Positions 1 to 8,358 are shown, numbered from the stretch's first letter. The stretch is 25,187 nucleotides of DNA from Oleimicrobium sp037445575 (GCA_037445575.1 JBBIKH010000023.1:1-25187), one strand, 5' to 3'. The notes: a model not told the origin generated them from the letters alone. Numbers and translations: made by a program.

Positions 1-1
1 T

Positions 2-2254
2 CGCGACGCAGAGCGCGATTTCTGTTCCTCGGCATGTTGCATGTTCGCCATCAAAGAGGCCGCGCACCTGAGGGCATCCGGTATCCATACGCAGATCTTT
101 TACATGGACGTGCGGGCCTTTGGCAAGGGGTACCATCGCGTCTATCGGCGGGCGCAGGAGGAGCTGGGGGTGGAGTTCACGCGCTGCCGGGTTTCCGCTG
201 TGGAAGAAAAGCTCGGGAGCCAAAACCTGGTCGTGGTCTATGAGGCGGAGGACGGCACGTTCCAACGGCGGGAGTTCGAGCTGGTGGTGCTCTCGGTGGG
301 GCTTGGCCCAGCAGAGGGGACGGCACAGCTGGCTGCGGCCCTGGGGCTCAAAGTCAACCGCCACGGGTTCGTGGCGTACCCTGGCTTTTCGGCGGTCGCT
401 ACTGGGCGCGCTGGCGTGTTCGCCTGCGGCGCGCTTACAGCGCCCCGTGACATACCGGAGAGTGTGAGTCAAGGGCTGGCCGCCGCCGGGCAAGCAGCCC
501 TTGTGCTAAGGTCGGCCCGCGGGGCCAAGGCCGAGGGGGACCAAGCCACCGAGACTACGGCAGACGGCAAAGAACCCCGCATCGGAGTGTTCCTCTGTGC
601 CTGCAAAGGGGAGATAGCTGATGCCATCGACCTGGAGAGCCTGCTCCAGGAGGCTGCTCATATGCCGGGCGTCGCCCACGCGGCGCAGGTAGACCTGTTG
701 TGCTTCGCATCGACGTTGGCGGAAGTGAAAAGCACTATCCAGAGGCATGGACTGAACAGGGTGGTATTCGCTGCCTGTTCGCCGCACCTTTACGAAGCAC
801 GCTTTGCGCAGGCGTTGACGGAGGCGGGTTTGGCGCCCTCGCTGCTGGAGGTGGTACCGCTGCGGGAGCAAGTGGGCTGGGTTCACGCCGATCGAAAGAA
901 GAGCAGGGCCAAAGCGACATCGCTACTCCGGGCGGCATGTGTGCGCCTGCGCGCCGCAGCTCCGGCGCCCCGAGGCCGAATCCAGGTGACACCGCGAGCG
1001 CTGGTCATCGGCGGCGGGGTTACCGGCATGGTGGCAGCCTTGGACATCGCCCGGCAAGGGTTTGCGGTGGATCTGGTGGAAAAGAGCCGTGAGCTAGGCG
1101 GCAACGCTTTGCTCTTCGACCGCACCTTGGACGAGCTGGATGTCGACGACTTTGTTCAGACGACGATCCAGAAGGTCAAAGAGAACCCGCACATCACTGT
1201 TCACCTTCGCTCCGAGGTCACCCGCCTTGACGGCTTTGTCGGGAACTTTCACACGACACTGCGCACCTCCGCAGGCAGGCGGCGCACGCTGGACCATGGC
1301 GCGGTGGTGGTGGCTATTGGCGCCACTGAGTACAAGCCTCGCGAGTACCTCTACGGCAAGCACCGCAAGGTGCTCACCCAGACCGAGCTGGAGCAGAAAC
1401 TTGCAGCGGGCAAACTGAATCCGGCCAGGCTCAAGTGCGTGGTCATGATCCAGTGCGTGGGCTCGCGGGACGAGCGCCGACCCTATTGCAGCCGCATCTG
1501 TTGCTCCCAGGCCCTGCGGAATGCGCTTGCTTTGAAGGCTGCCAACCCTGACTTGGCGGTATACGTGGTCAACCGGGACATCATGTCGTATGGCTTTAGC
1601 GAGGAGTACTACACCAAGGCGAGAGAGGCAGGGGTGATCTTTCTCCGCTATGACCCGGAGCACAAGCCGGTGGTAAAGCACAGGGACGGCCGGCTGGAAG
1701 TGCTTGTCGAGGACAAAATTATCGATGAGCTGCTCCTTTTCTCCCCCGACCTGTTGGTCCTCTCGACGGGGATTGTGGCTGCCAAGAACGGAAAGCTGAG
1801 CCGCATACTGCGCGTGCCGCTGGATGAAGATGGCTTTTTCGCGGAGGCCAATAGCAAATTTCGGCCTCTGGACTTTGCGCGGGCGGGGGTATTCGTGGGG
1901 GGGCTGGCGCATTCGCCGCGCTCCCTTAGAGAGTCCATCACGCACGCTCACGCACTGGCCGCGCGGGCAGTTGCCCTCTTGGCTCGCAAGGAGCTTTCTT
2001 GGCGGGGAGTCTACGCCCATCCGGATGAAGAGCTGTGCACCGGCTGCCGTATCTGCGAAGGTGCGTGTGAGTTCGATGCCATCCGCATCAGGCGCGTGCG
2101 GGAGAACGGGCGCCTCAAGGAGCGCGCCGAAGTGGTAGAAGCGATGTGCACCGGATGCGGCTGCTGTGTGGCCGCCTGTCCGAGTGGGGCCATGGCGCAG
2201 AAGGGGGCCACTCGCGATCAGCTGCTGCAGGTCATCGGTGCAGCATTGGCCTAA
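2..2254 (+). CDS. hdrA: HdrA-type flavin/iron-sulfur heterodisulfide reductase subunit A, tandem-module form (5' partial)
   Basis: The frame is open from base 2 with no stop, so the gene begins outside the window; the ATG at 41 is internal. Numbering 750 visible residues from base 2: residues 1-13 plus M14 give a CSSACCM motif, the end of an HdrA 'YCSxxCC' site, followed by the C-terminal half of an FAD/NAD-binding fold to about residue 170. A second, complete HdrA module follows: the GVFLCACKG opening (195-203), Rossmann GGGVTGM (337-343), the CVGSRDE...YCSRICC cluster site (485-501), then two ferredoxin motifs, CxxCxxCxxxC at 679-689 and 716-726. HdrA is the flavin-based electron-bifurcating hub that exchanges electrons among hydrogenase or formate dehydrogenase (via MvhD), ferredoxin and HdrBC-type partners in the cytoplasm. 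The mvhD-like gene 33 bases downstream supports this. The disulfide-reducing subunits HdrB/C are not in the window, so the physiological acceptor is unknown. Confidence 0.93.
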   Translation, partial: RDAERDFCSSACCMFAIKEAAHLRASGIHTQIFYMDVRAFGKGYHRVYRRAQEELGVEFTRCRVSAVEEKLGSQNLVVVYEAEDGTFQRREFELVVLSVGLGPAEGTAQLAAALGLKVNRHGFVAYPGFSAVATGRAGVFACGALTAPRDIPESVSQGLAAAGQAALVLRSARGAKAEGDQATETTADGKEPRIGVFLCACKGEIADAIDLESLLQEAAHMPGVAHAAQVDLLCFASTLAEVKSTIQRHGLNRVVFAACSPHLYEARFAQALTEAGLAPSLLEVVPLREQVGWVHADRKKSRAKATSLLRAACVRLRAAAPAPRGRIQVTPRALVIGGGVTGMVAALDIARQGFAVDLVEKSRELGGNALLFDRTLDELDVDDFVQTTIQKVKENPHITVHLRSEVTRLDGFVGNFHTTLRTSAGRRRTLDHGAVVVAIGATEYKPREYLYGKHRKVLTQTELEQKLAAGKLNPARLKCVVMIQCVGSRDERRPYCSRICCSQALRNALALKAANPDLAVYVVNRDIMSYGFSEEYYTKAREAGVIFLRYDPEHKPVVKHRDGRLEVLVEDKIIDELLLFSPDLLVLSTGIVAAKNGKLSRILRVPLDEDGFFAEANSKFRPLDFARAGVFVGGLAHSPRSLRESITHAHALAARAVALLARKELSWRGVYAHPDEELCTGCRICEGACEFDAIRIRRVRENGRLKERAEVVEAMCTGCGCCVAACPSGAMAQKGATRDQLLQVIGAALA

Positions 2255-2287
2255 TGGAGCCCATCTGAGGTAAGGAGAGAGTAAGGC

Positions 2288-2704
2288 GTGGCTGGCACCT
2301 ACGAACCCAAGGTCTTGGTCCTCTGCTGTGGCTGGTGCGCCGATGCCGCTGCCGATCTGGCAGGTGTCGCGCGTCTACCCATGCAGCCCAACTTTACCTT
2401 AGTGAAGATGGAATGCACCTCCAGGGTGGAACCCGAGTTCATTCTGGAGGCGCTTCGCCTGGGCGCCGATGGCGTGCTCATCGCCGGGTGTCATCCAGGT
2501 GATTGCCACTACGTGGGTGGCAACTACCGCGCGCTGCGGCGCTTTGCCCTCTTGCGGACGATGTTGCAGCAGTTCGGCGTGGACCCGCGACGTCTCCGCC
2601 TGGAATGGATCTTGGCTACGGAAGGGCCCAAGTTCCAGCAGAAGATCAATAGCTTTGTGGAGACCGTGCGCGGATTGGGGCCGAGCCCATTCCGCGCCGA
2701 ATAG
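2288..2704 (+). CDS. mvhD: MvhD-like [2Fe-2S] electron-transfer subunit
   Basis: 138 residues, starting at GTG 2288 behind AAGGAG (2272-2277, 10 bases away); the length matches MvhD/FrhD-type proteins. Conserved cysteines are C13, C14 and C17 in LCCGWC, C43 in MECTSRV, and C68 and C73 in AGCHPGDCHY, the family pattern for the [2Fe-2S] protein that passes electrons from a hydrogenase or formate dehydrogenase to HdrA. It is soluble, with no signal peptide or membrane segment. Only 33 bases separate it from hdrA, so co-transcription is likely. No hydrogenase or formate dehydrogenase genes are visible here. In bacteria MvhD can be used with other dehydrogenases, so the electron donor is open. Confidence 0.92.
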   Translation: MAGTYEPKVLVLCCGWCADAAADLAGVARLPMQPNFTLVKMECTSRVEPEFILEALRLGADGVLIAGCHPGDCHYVGGNYRALRRFALLRTMLQQFGVDPRRLRLEWILATEGPKFQQKINSFVETVRGLGPSPFRAE

Positions 2705-2795
2705 GGAGGTCACTCCCCTGGTCCACTGGTGAGAGCGGGAGGTGTTCTCCGAGGTGCCTCTCAGGTATCCACAGTTGGCTCTGCCTTCTCGGGGC

Positions 2796-2818
2796 GTGCG
2801 CGAGGAAACGGTGCGCAC
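2796..2818 (+). other. Hairpin between mvhD and citrate synthase
   Basis: GTGCGC (2796-2801) can pair with GCGCAC (2813-2818) across an 11-base loop. Outside a C/C mismatch, a few further G-C pairs are possible (GGG with CCC). There is no T-tract, so it is not a standard intrinsic terminator. It lies in the 197-base leader before citrate synthase and could be a transcript-end or leader structure. Confidence 0.3.
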
Positions 2819-2887
2819 CCCTGGGAAAGCAGTGGCAGTCCAAGGGATAGTGGCGCAGGATGCGTTTCTTGCAGGAGAGACTCACAA

Positions 2888-2894
2888 AAGGAGG
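2888..2894 (+). promoter_or_regulatory. Ribosome binding site fixing the citrate synthase start
   Basis: AAGGAGG, seven bases before the ATG at 2902. It favours this start over the in-frame ATG at 2860, which would add 14 residues not expected for the family. Confidence 0.8.
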
Positions 2895-2901
2895 GCGGTT
2901 C

Positions 2902-4182
2902 ATGGCAACCTTGAAGCAGAAGCTGGCTGAGCAGATTCCGCGCTTGCGTGAGGACATTGCAAACCTGGTCAAGACCCATGGCGACAAGGTCATCTCCGAG
3001 GTTACCGTAGCCCAGGCGTACGGTGGCATGCGCGGGGTCAAGTCCCTGATTTGCGACACCTCGCTGGTGGACCCCGAAAAGGGCTTGATCATCAGGGGGA
3101 TCCCGGTAGCTCAGCTCACCGACAGGACCCCCGAGGAGGTCTTTTACCTTCTGTGCACGGGTGAGCTGCCAGACAAGGCGGCGCTCGACGATCTGCGGCA
3201 GGAGTTCACCAAGCGCGCCGAGGTGCCGGAGTATGTGTGGGCAGTGCTGCGCGCCATGCCGAAGGACTCCCACCCCATGGCGATGTTTGACACCGCCATC
3301 CTCGTCATGGAACGCGAGTCGCTGTTCCGCAAACGCTACGATGAGGGGATGACCAAGACCGAGTATTGGGAGCCGATGCTGGAAGATAGCCTCAACTTGC
3401 TCGCCCGGCTGCCGGCAGTCGCGGCCGGGGTGTATCGGATCCGCTTCAAGGACGGCAAGCTCATCAAGGGCGATCCTAAGCTGGACTGGAGCGCGAACTA
3501 TGTGCACATGCTCGGCTTTGATGACCCCACGGGCGAGTTCGCCAATCTGATGCGCCTGTACATGGTCCTGCACAGCGACCACGAGAGCGGCAACGTGAGT
3601 GCCCATACTTGCCACCTGGTCGGGTCGGCCTTGTCAGATGCCTACTACGCCGTATCCGCGGGACTTAACGGCCTGGCCGGCCCGCTGCATGGCCTCGCCA
3701 ACCAGGAATGCCTCAAGTTCGTGCTGGAGATCATGGACAAGTACCAAGGCGTGCCGAGCGACGAACAGCTGCGGCAGTTTGCGTGGGACACGCTTAACGC
3801 GGGCAAGGTGATTCCAGGATACGGGCATGCGGTGCTGCGCGCTACCGACCCCCGGTTCACCGCGTTCCACGCCTTCGGCAAGCGGGTGTGCCCGCACGAC
3901 AAGGTATTCCAGATCGTCGATCGGCTCTTCGCAGTGGTGCCGGAGGTGCTCCAGGCCCACGGCAAGGCCAAGAACCCATGGCCCAATGTGGACGCCGGGT
4001 CAGGGGCTTTGCTGTACTACTTTGGGCTGAAGGAATTCGACTACTACACGGTGCTTTTTGGAGTGTCGCGAGCTCTGGGCATGTGCGCCCAGCTCATTGT
4101 GGATCGCGCCATGGGCGCCCCGATTGAGCGACCCAAATCCGTGGGGACCGACTGGGTCAAGAAACAAGTAGGGGCGAACTGA
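2902..4182 (+). CDS. gltA: Citrate synthase, eukaryote-like (long) type
   Basis: 426 residues. It condenses oxaloacetate and acetyl-CoA to citrate and CoA in the cytoplasm. The sequence follows the long, mitochondrial-type citrate synthase, not the short Gram-positive or hexameric Gram-negative types. The catalytic residues are H263 (GPLHGLANQE), H309 (GYGHAVLR) and D364 (NVDAGSG), each exactly 11 lower than pig H274, H320 and D375, so alignment over the active site needs no gaps. The HSDHESGNVSAH motif (224-235) is also intact. Eukaryote-like citrate synthases are known in Geobacteraceae and some other anaerobes. The start is set by AAGGAGG. It is followed by a terminator-like hairpin and then aconitase and isocitrate dehydrogenase, so it belongs to a TCA gene block. 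Whether it works in the cleavage direction cannot be read from sequence. Confidence 0.97.
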   Translation: MATLKQKLAEQIPRLREDIANLVKTHGDKVISEVTVAQAYGGMRGVKSLICDTSLVDPEKGLIIRGIPVAQLTDRTPEEVFYLLCTGELPDKAALDDLRQEFTKRAEVPEYVWAVLRAMPKDSHPMAMFDTAILVMERESLFRKRYDEGMTKTEYWEPMLEDSLNLLARLPAVAAGVYRIRFKDGKLIKGDPKLDWSANYVHMLGFDDPTGEFANLMRLYMVLHSDHESGNVSAHTCHLVGSALSDAYYAVSAGLNGLAGPLHGLANQECLKFVLEIMDKYQGVPSDEQLRQFAWDTLNAGKVIPGYGHAVLRATDPRFTAFHAFGKRVCPHDKVFQIVDRLFAVVPEVLQAHGKAKNPWPNVDAGSGALLYYFGLKEFDYYTVLFGVSRALGMCAQLIVDRAMGAPIERPKSVGTDWVKKQVGAN

Positions 4183-4192
4183 GCAGACGGTC

Positions 4193-4234
4193 GGGGCGGC
4201 CCTGTGGACCAGCAATAGGCCGCCCCTTTCTTCT
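4193..4234 (+). terminator. Probable intrinsic terminator or attenuator after citrate synthase
   Basis: A perfect 9-bp GC stem: GGGGCGGCC at 4193-4201 pairs with GGCCGCCCC at 4218-4226, with a 16-base loop, followed by the pyrimidine tract TTTCTTCT (4227-4234). It lies 11 bases after the citrate synthase stop and 42 bases before aconitase. No clear promoter is visible between it and aconitase, so partial read-through is likely. Confidence 0.65.
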
Positions 4235-4275
4235 CTACCCCAGCGCGACCGGTAACGCAACGTCGAAGGCTGAAC

Positions 4276-6225
4276 ATGGGTCAGAACCTTGTCCAGAAGA
4301 TCATTGCTGCTCATTTGGTTGAGGGACAGATGAGGGCGGGCGAGCCGGTGGCCATCCGCATCGACCAGACGCTCTCTCAGGATGCCACCGGCACTATGGC
4401 CTACTTGCAGTTTGAGGCCATGGGCATCCCGCGCGTCAAGACCGAACTGTCCGTCAGTTACATCGACCATAATACCCTGCAGGACGGCTTTGAGAACGCC
4501 GATGACCACCGCTACCTGCAGAGTGTGGCTGCCAAGTACGGCATCTATCTTTCCAAAGCGGGCAACGGCATCTGTCATCAGGTGCATCTGGAGCGGTTTG
4601 GCGTTCCGGGCAAAACCTTGCTCGGCTCCGACAGCCACACCCCGACGGGCGGCGGTCTGGGAATGATGGCCATCGGGGCAGGCGGACTGGATGTGGCGGT
4701 TGCCATGGGGGGAGGGGCCTTTTACCTCACCTACCCGAAGGTCCTCAAGATCGTACTGACAGGCGAGCTGCGCCCCTGGGTGGCGGCCAAGGACGTGATC
4801 CTCAAGGTCTTGGAGCTCCTCACCACCAAGGGCAACGTCGGCTGGATGATCGAGTATGGGGGTCCGGGCATTGCCACGCTGTCGGTGCCTGAGCGGGCCA
4901 CCATCACCAACATGGGGGCCGAGTTGGGCGTGACCACTTCGATCTTTCCCAGCGACGAGGTGACCAAGAAGTTCCTCGCAGCCCAAGGGCGTGAGCAGGT
5001 CTGGGTGCCCCTGGCGCCTGACCCGGATGCTCAGTACGACCGGGTCATCGAGCTCGATCTGACGAGCATCGAGCCCATGATCGCCAAGCCGCACAGCCCT
5101 GACAACGTGTGTCGGGTGAAGGATGTGGCGGGGACCAAGGTCGACCAGGTGTGCATAGGTAGCTGCACCAACTCCTCGGTCAAGGACCTTCTGACCGTGG
5201 CTGCAGTGCTCAAAGGGCGCAGAGTGCATCCTGAGGTCAGTTTCGTGGTGGCGCCTGGCTCCAAGCAGGTGCTGCGCATGATGGCTGATAGCGGTGCCCT
5301 GAGCGACTTGATTGCCGCCGGGGCACGAATCATGGAGGCAACCTGCGGCTTTTGCATTGGCAACGGTCAGGCCCCCCCGACTAATGCGGTCTCTATCCGT
5401 ACCAACAACCGCAACTTTGAGGGGCGGTCGGGAACAAAGTCGGCGCAGGTGTACCTGGTCAGCCCGGAGACGGCTGTGGCATGTGCCCTTACCGGGGTCA
5501 TTACTGACCCCCGCGATCTGGGGATCCCTTACCCGTCCATCCCCATGCCCGAGCGCTTTACCATCGATGACGGTCTGATCATTCCGCCGTCTGAGCACCC
5601 GGAGTCAGTAACCATCGTGCGCGGGCCCAATATCGGTGACCCCCCGGCCAACACGCCGCTGCCGGATGCCTTGCGCGCAGAGGTAGCGCTCAAAGTGGGG
5701 GACAAGATCACCACAGACCACATTATGCCCGCAGGTTCCCGACTGAAGTATCGCTCCAACGTCCCGAAATATGCCACCTTTGTGTTCGAGCCGGTGGACC
5801 CAACCTTCGCCGACCGCTGCATGAAGAACAAAGAGAAGGGGCTGCACAACGTCGTGGTCGGTGGCTGGAGCTATGGACAGGGCTCATCGCGTGAACACGC
5901 TGCCCTGTGTCCCATGTACCTCGGTGTACGCGCGGTGATCGCCAAGAGTTTAGAGCGGATTCATACTGCCAACTTGATCAACTTTGGCATCCTCCCGTTG
6001 CGCTTCAAGGACGAGGCGGACTATGAACGTCTCGCCCAGGGTGACCAGCTGGAGATGCCAGAGGTGAAGTGGCGCCTCTTGAAGGGCGAGCCCATCGTTG
6101 CGCGCAAGGTGGCAACGGGTGAGAAGTTTCAGCTGCTGTACGATTTGAGTGAGCGGCAGCGGGCGATTATCATCGCCGGCGGCTTGCTGAACTTTACCCG
6201 GGCCCATGAGGAGTCCGGTGCATGA
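4276..6225 (+). CDS. acn: Aconitate hydratase, Aquifex-type
   Basis: 649 residues; isomerises citrate and isocitrate via cis-aconitate. The length and overall sequence fit the shorter Aquifex-type monomeric aconitases, not the roughly 890-residue AcnA. The [4Fe-4S] ligands are C297 (GSCTNSS) and C357/C360 (ATCGFCIGNG). Substrate-site motifs GSDSHTPTGGGLG (near 117-129) and the C-terminal swivel-domain segment GSSREHAA are present, as is GDKITTDHIMPAG in the linker to the swivel domain. The start is the ATG at 4276 after only a weak purine run (GAAGG), so translation may be modest. It lies between citrate synthase and isocitrate dehydrogenase, the metabolically expected order; the next gene starts 25 bases after its stop. 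Confidence 0.96.
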   Translation: MGQNLVQKIIAAHLVEGQMRAGEPVAIRIDQTLSQDATGTMAYLQFEAMGIPRVKTELSVSYIDHNTLQDGFENADDHRYLQSVAAKYGIYLSKAGNGICHQVHLERFGVPGKTLLGSDSHTPTGGGLGMMAIGAGGLDVAVAMGGGAFYLTYPKVLKIVLTGELRPWVAAKDVILKVLELLTTKGNVGWMIEYGGPGIATLSVPERATITNMGAELGVTTSIFPSDEVTKKFLAAQGREQVWVPLAPDPDAQYDRVIELDLTSIEPMIAKPHSPDNVCRVKDVAGTKVDQVCIGSCTNSSVKDLLTVAAVLKGRRVHPEVSFVVAPGSKQVLRMMADSGALSDLIAAGARIMEATCGFCIGNGQAPPTNAVSIRTNNRNFEGRSGTKSAQVYLVSPETAVACALTGVITDPRDLGIPYPSIPMPERFTIDDGLIIPPSEHPESVTIVRGPNIGDPPANTPLPDALRAEVALKVGDKITTDHIMPAGSRLKYRSNVPKYATFVFEPVDPTFADRCMKNKEKGLHNVVVGGWSYGQGSSREHAALCPMYLGVRAVIAKSLERIHTANLINFGILPLRFKDEADYERLAQGDQLEMPEVKWRLLKGEPIVARKVATGEKFQLLYDLSERQRAIIIAGGLLNFTRAHEESGA

Positions 6226-6250
6226 AGACTGTGTAGGTGGAGGGACAAGC

Positions 6251-7450
6251 ATGAACAACGAGGCGATCGAGAGGGCGAAGGCGCATTTTGCCAAGCTTGT
6301 GGAAGAGCAGCTGGCCCGCGTGGAGCGGATGAAGCAGGCCGAGGACTGGATCGACTACTCTCAGCTAAAGCCGGTCATCATTGGCGTGTGCGGCGGCGAC
6401 GGAATAGGCCCCATCATCTCGGCAGAGGCCCAACGAGTGCTGGAAGAGATGCTAGCAGATGAAATCAAGTCGGGCAAGGTGGTATTTCGCACCATCGAGG
6501 GGCTGACCATCGAAAACCGCGTCAAGCACATGAAGGCCATCCCTGACGATGTGCTTGGGGAGATCAAGAAGTGCCACGTCATTCTCAAAGGCCCGACCAC
6601 GACGCCGGAGAAGGGAGGCCCTTACCCGAACATCGAGAGCGCCAACGTGGCCATGCGCCGTGCCCTGGACCTCTTTGCCAACGTGCGGCCGGTCAAAGTG
6701 CCCAAGGAGGGGATCGACTGGATCTTTTTCCGAGAGAATACCGAAGGGGCCTACATCCTGGGGAGTAAAGGGATTCAGGTCACCGAGGACCTAGCGTTTG
6801 ATTTTACGGTCACCACTCGCCAGGGGGCAGAGCGCATCATCCGCATGGCCTTTGACTACGCGCACAAGAACAACATCAACAGCGTGACGGTGGTCACCAA
6901 GGCCAATGTGATCAAGACCACGGATGGGTTGTTCTTGGAGGTAGCCGGCGAGGTCGCCAAAGACTACCCTGAGATCACCTGGGAAGGGTGGTACATCGAC
7001 ATCATGACTGCCAAGCTGGTTGACCCCAAGCGGCGCACGCAGTTCCGGGTGATCGTACTCCAGAACTTGTACGGCGACATCCTCACTGACGAAGCGGCTG
7101 AGTTCCAGGGCGGCGTTGGCACGGCCGGAAGCGCCAATATCGGCAAGCGCTATGCGATGTTTGAGGCCATTCACGGCTCGGCGCCGCGTATGATCAAAGA
7201 GGGCAGGGGCAAATACGCCGACCCCTGCAGCATGATCCGCGCCGGTGCAATGCTGCTGCGCCACATCGGCTATCCGGACAAGGCGGAGCGCCTGGAAATG
7301 GCCTTGGACATCTGCGGTCAGTTCGAGAAGCGGCTGGTCATTACCGGCAGAGACACCGGCGCCACTGGGCGGGAGTTTGCCGACTACCTGCTGGAGACGG
7401 TCCGCGACGGTCGGCTGCGGGAGCGGTGGGAGGCCTACACCCGAGCCTAG
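6251..7450 (+). CDS. icd: Isocitrate dehydrogenase (isocitrate/isopropylmalate dehydrogenase family)
   Basis: 399 residues; oxidative decarboxylation of isocitrate to 2-oxoglutarate, or the reverse. The ATG at 6251 is chosen because GGAGG (6239-6243) lies seven bases upstream; an earlier in-frame ATG at 6206 lies inside aconitase. Substrate residues match E. coli Icd: S130, N132, R136 (SANVAMR), R146, R161 (FRENTEG), K217, and D276/D280 (YGDILTD). About 38 extra, probably helical, residues precede the KPVIIGVCGGDGIGP core. The cofactor loop after EAIHGSAP reads RMIKEGRGKYADP, neither the D-I of NAD enzymes nor the K-Y of E. coli NADP-Icd, so the cofactor is uncertain. Homoisocitrate and isopropylmalate dehydrogenases are relatives, but the neighbours and the serine/arginine substrate pattern favour isocitrate. 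Confidence 0.93.
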   Translation: MNNEAIERAKAHFAKLVEEQLARVERMKQAEDWIDYSQLKPVIIGVCGGDGIGPIISAEAQRVLEEMLADEIKSGKVVFRTIEGLTIENRVKHMKAIPDDVLGEIKKCHVILKGPTTTPEKGGPYPNIESANVAMRRALDLFANVRPVKVPKEGIDWIFFRENTEGAYILGSKGIQVTEDLAFDFTVTTRQGAERIIRMAFDYAHKNNINSVTVVTKANVIKTTDGLFLEVAGEVAKDYPEITWEGWYIDIMTAKLVDPKRRTQFRVIVLQNLYGDILTDEAAEFQGGVGTAGSANIGKRYAMFEAIHGSAPRMIKEGRGKYADPCSMIRAGAMLLRHIGYPDKAERLEMALDICGQFEKRLVITGRDTGATGREFADYLLETVRDGRLRERWEAYTRA

Positions 7451-7502
7451 CCGACGGAGTGGACGCTCCATCACCAAGAGCCTTTTGTCGTCCACATGCA
7501 GG

Positions 7503-7532
7503 CGCCGCCCTCTCCGCTGGGGTAGGGCGGCG
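7503..7532 (+). terminator. Possible terminator hairpin after icd
   Basis: A perfect 9-bp stem, CGCCGCCCT (7503-7511) with AGGGCGGCG (7524-7532), and a 12-base loop, 52 bases after the icd stop. No T-tract follows, so it may be a factor-dependent end or an RNA 3'-end stabiliser. Confidence 0.45.
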
Positions 7533-7667
7533 TCGCCGTGTCTGGGCCTCCGAGCACGGTGGAATCGAGCGAAGAGGGTCTTCAGTAGACGGAGGAAGGT
7601 ACTCTGAAAAGCAGCCGTGCGGCGGAGGACAAGGCAAAGGATCGCGGGGCTGCTGCGAAATAAAGGC

Positions 7668-7696
7668 TTGACATGATGGGCATACTGTTGTATATT
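7668..7696 (+). promoter_or_regulatory. Sigma70-like promoter of the DUF47-pit operon
   Basis: A perfect -35 TTGACA (7668-7673), a 17-base spacer, and -10 TATATT (7691-7696). Transcription would start near 7703, leaving a leader of roughly 44 bases before the ATG at 7747. The AT-rich -10 stands out against the GC-rich surroundings. Confidence 0.75.
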
Positions 7697-7746
7697 GAGC
7701 AGTTATTTCTTGCCCATCGACGTGCAGCATATGAGGTGCGGAAACC

Positions 7747-8358
7747 ATGCGCGTATTTCCGAAACAGGAGCAGTTTTTCGACATGTTCGCCCAGGCGGCG
7801 GCGAATATCCAAGAGGCCGCTCAACTGCTGGTGGAGATGCTTGAGTCAGGGCAGGACGCCGAGCGCTTCGGCCGAAAGATCAAGGAGTTGGAGCACAAGG
7901 GCGATAAGCTTACCCACGAAATCATCAACAAGCTCAACACCACCTTTGTGACACCGCTTGATCGCGAGGATATCTACGCCTTGTGCCGGGCCTTGGATGA
8001 CGTGATCGACCTGATCGACTCGGCTGCTGACCGGATCTACCTTTTCGAGCTGACCAAACCGGGTGAGGACGCGCTGCGCTTGGCGCAAATCATCGCCGAG
8101 GCCTCTGCCGAGATTGTGCGCGGGGTCAGCGTGCTCCGCCACCCCTCGCAGATGTGCGTGCACTGCGTGGAGATCAACCGCCTGGAAAATGAGGGGGACC
8201 GCGTCTTTCGCCACGGCCTGGCCAGGCTCTTTCAGAATTGCGGAAACCCCATGGAGCTCATCAAGCTCAAAGATTTGTACCAGGACCTGGAGCTGGCTAC
8301 TGACCGCTGTGAAGATGTCGCCAACGTGCTGGAAGCGATCTCAGTAAAGAACCTGTGA
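7747..8358 (+). CDS. DUF47 (PhoU-like) Pit accessory protein
   Basis: 203 residues, almost all helical, with charged heptad-like helices and the DUF47/PhoU-like signatures KIKELEHKGDKLTHEI (near 39-54) and RLENEGDRVFRHGL (near 142-155). Such proteins accompany Pit-type phosphate transporters and probably modulate their activity or metal-phosphate handling. It is cytoplasmic, with no membrane segment. The start has a weak GAGGTG upstream. The pit gene begins 10 bases after its stop, so the two form an operon driven by the promoter at 7668-7696. I see no PHO-box-like repeat in the leader. Confidence 0.93.
   Translation: MRVFPKQEQFFDMFAQAAANIQEAAQLLVEMLESGQDAERFGRKIKELEHKGDKLTHEIINKLNTTFVTPLDREDIYALCRALDDVIDLIDSAADRIYLFELTKPGEDALRLAQIIAEASAEIVRGVSVLRHPSQMCVHCVEINRLENEGDRVFRHGLARLFQNCGNPMELIKLKDLYQDLELATDRCEDVANVLEAISVKNL

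Noticed and set aside
4000..5598. 532-codon open frame on the minus strand
   Set aside because: It lies wholly opposite citrate synthase and aconitase, whose active-site residues are intact. It is His/Arg/Gly-rich with no motifs: a GC-driven shadow. The same applies to minus-strand frames at 1094-2020, 2761-3615, 12732-13712 and 13761-14591.
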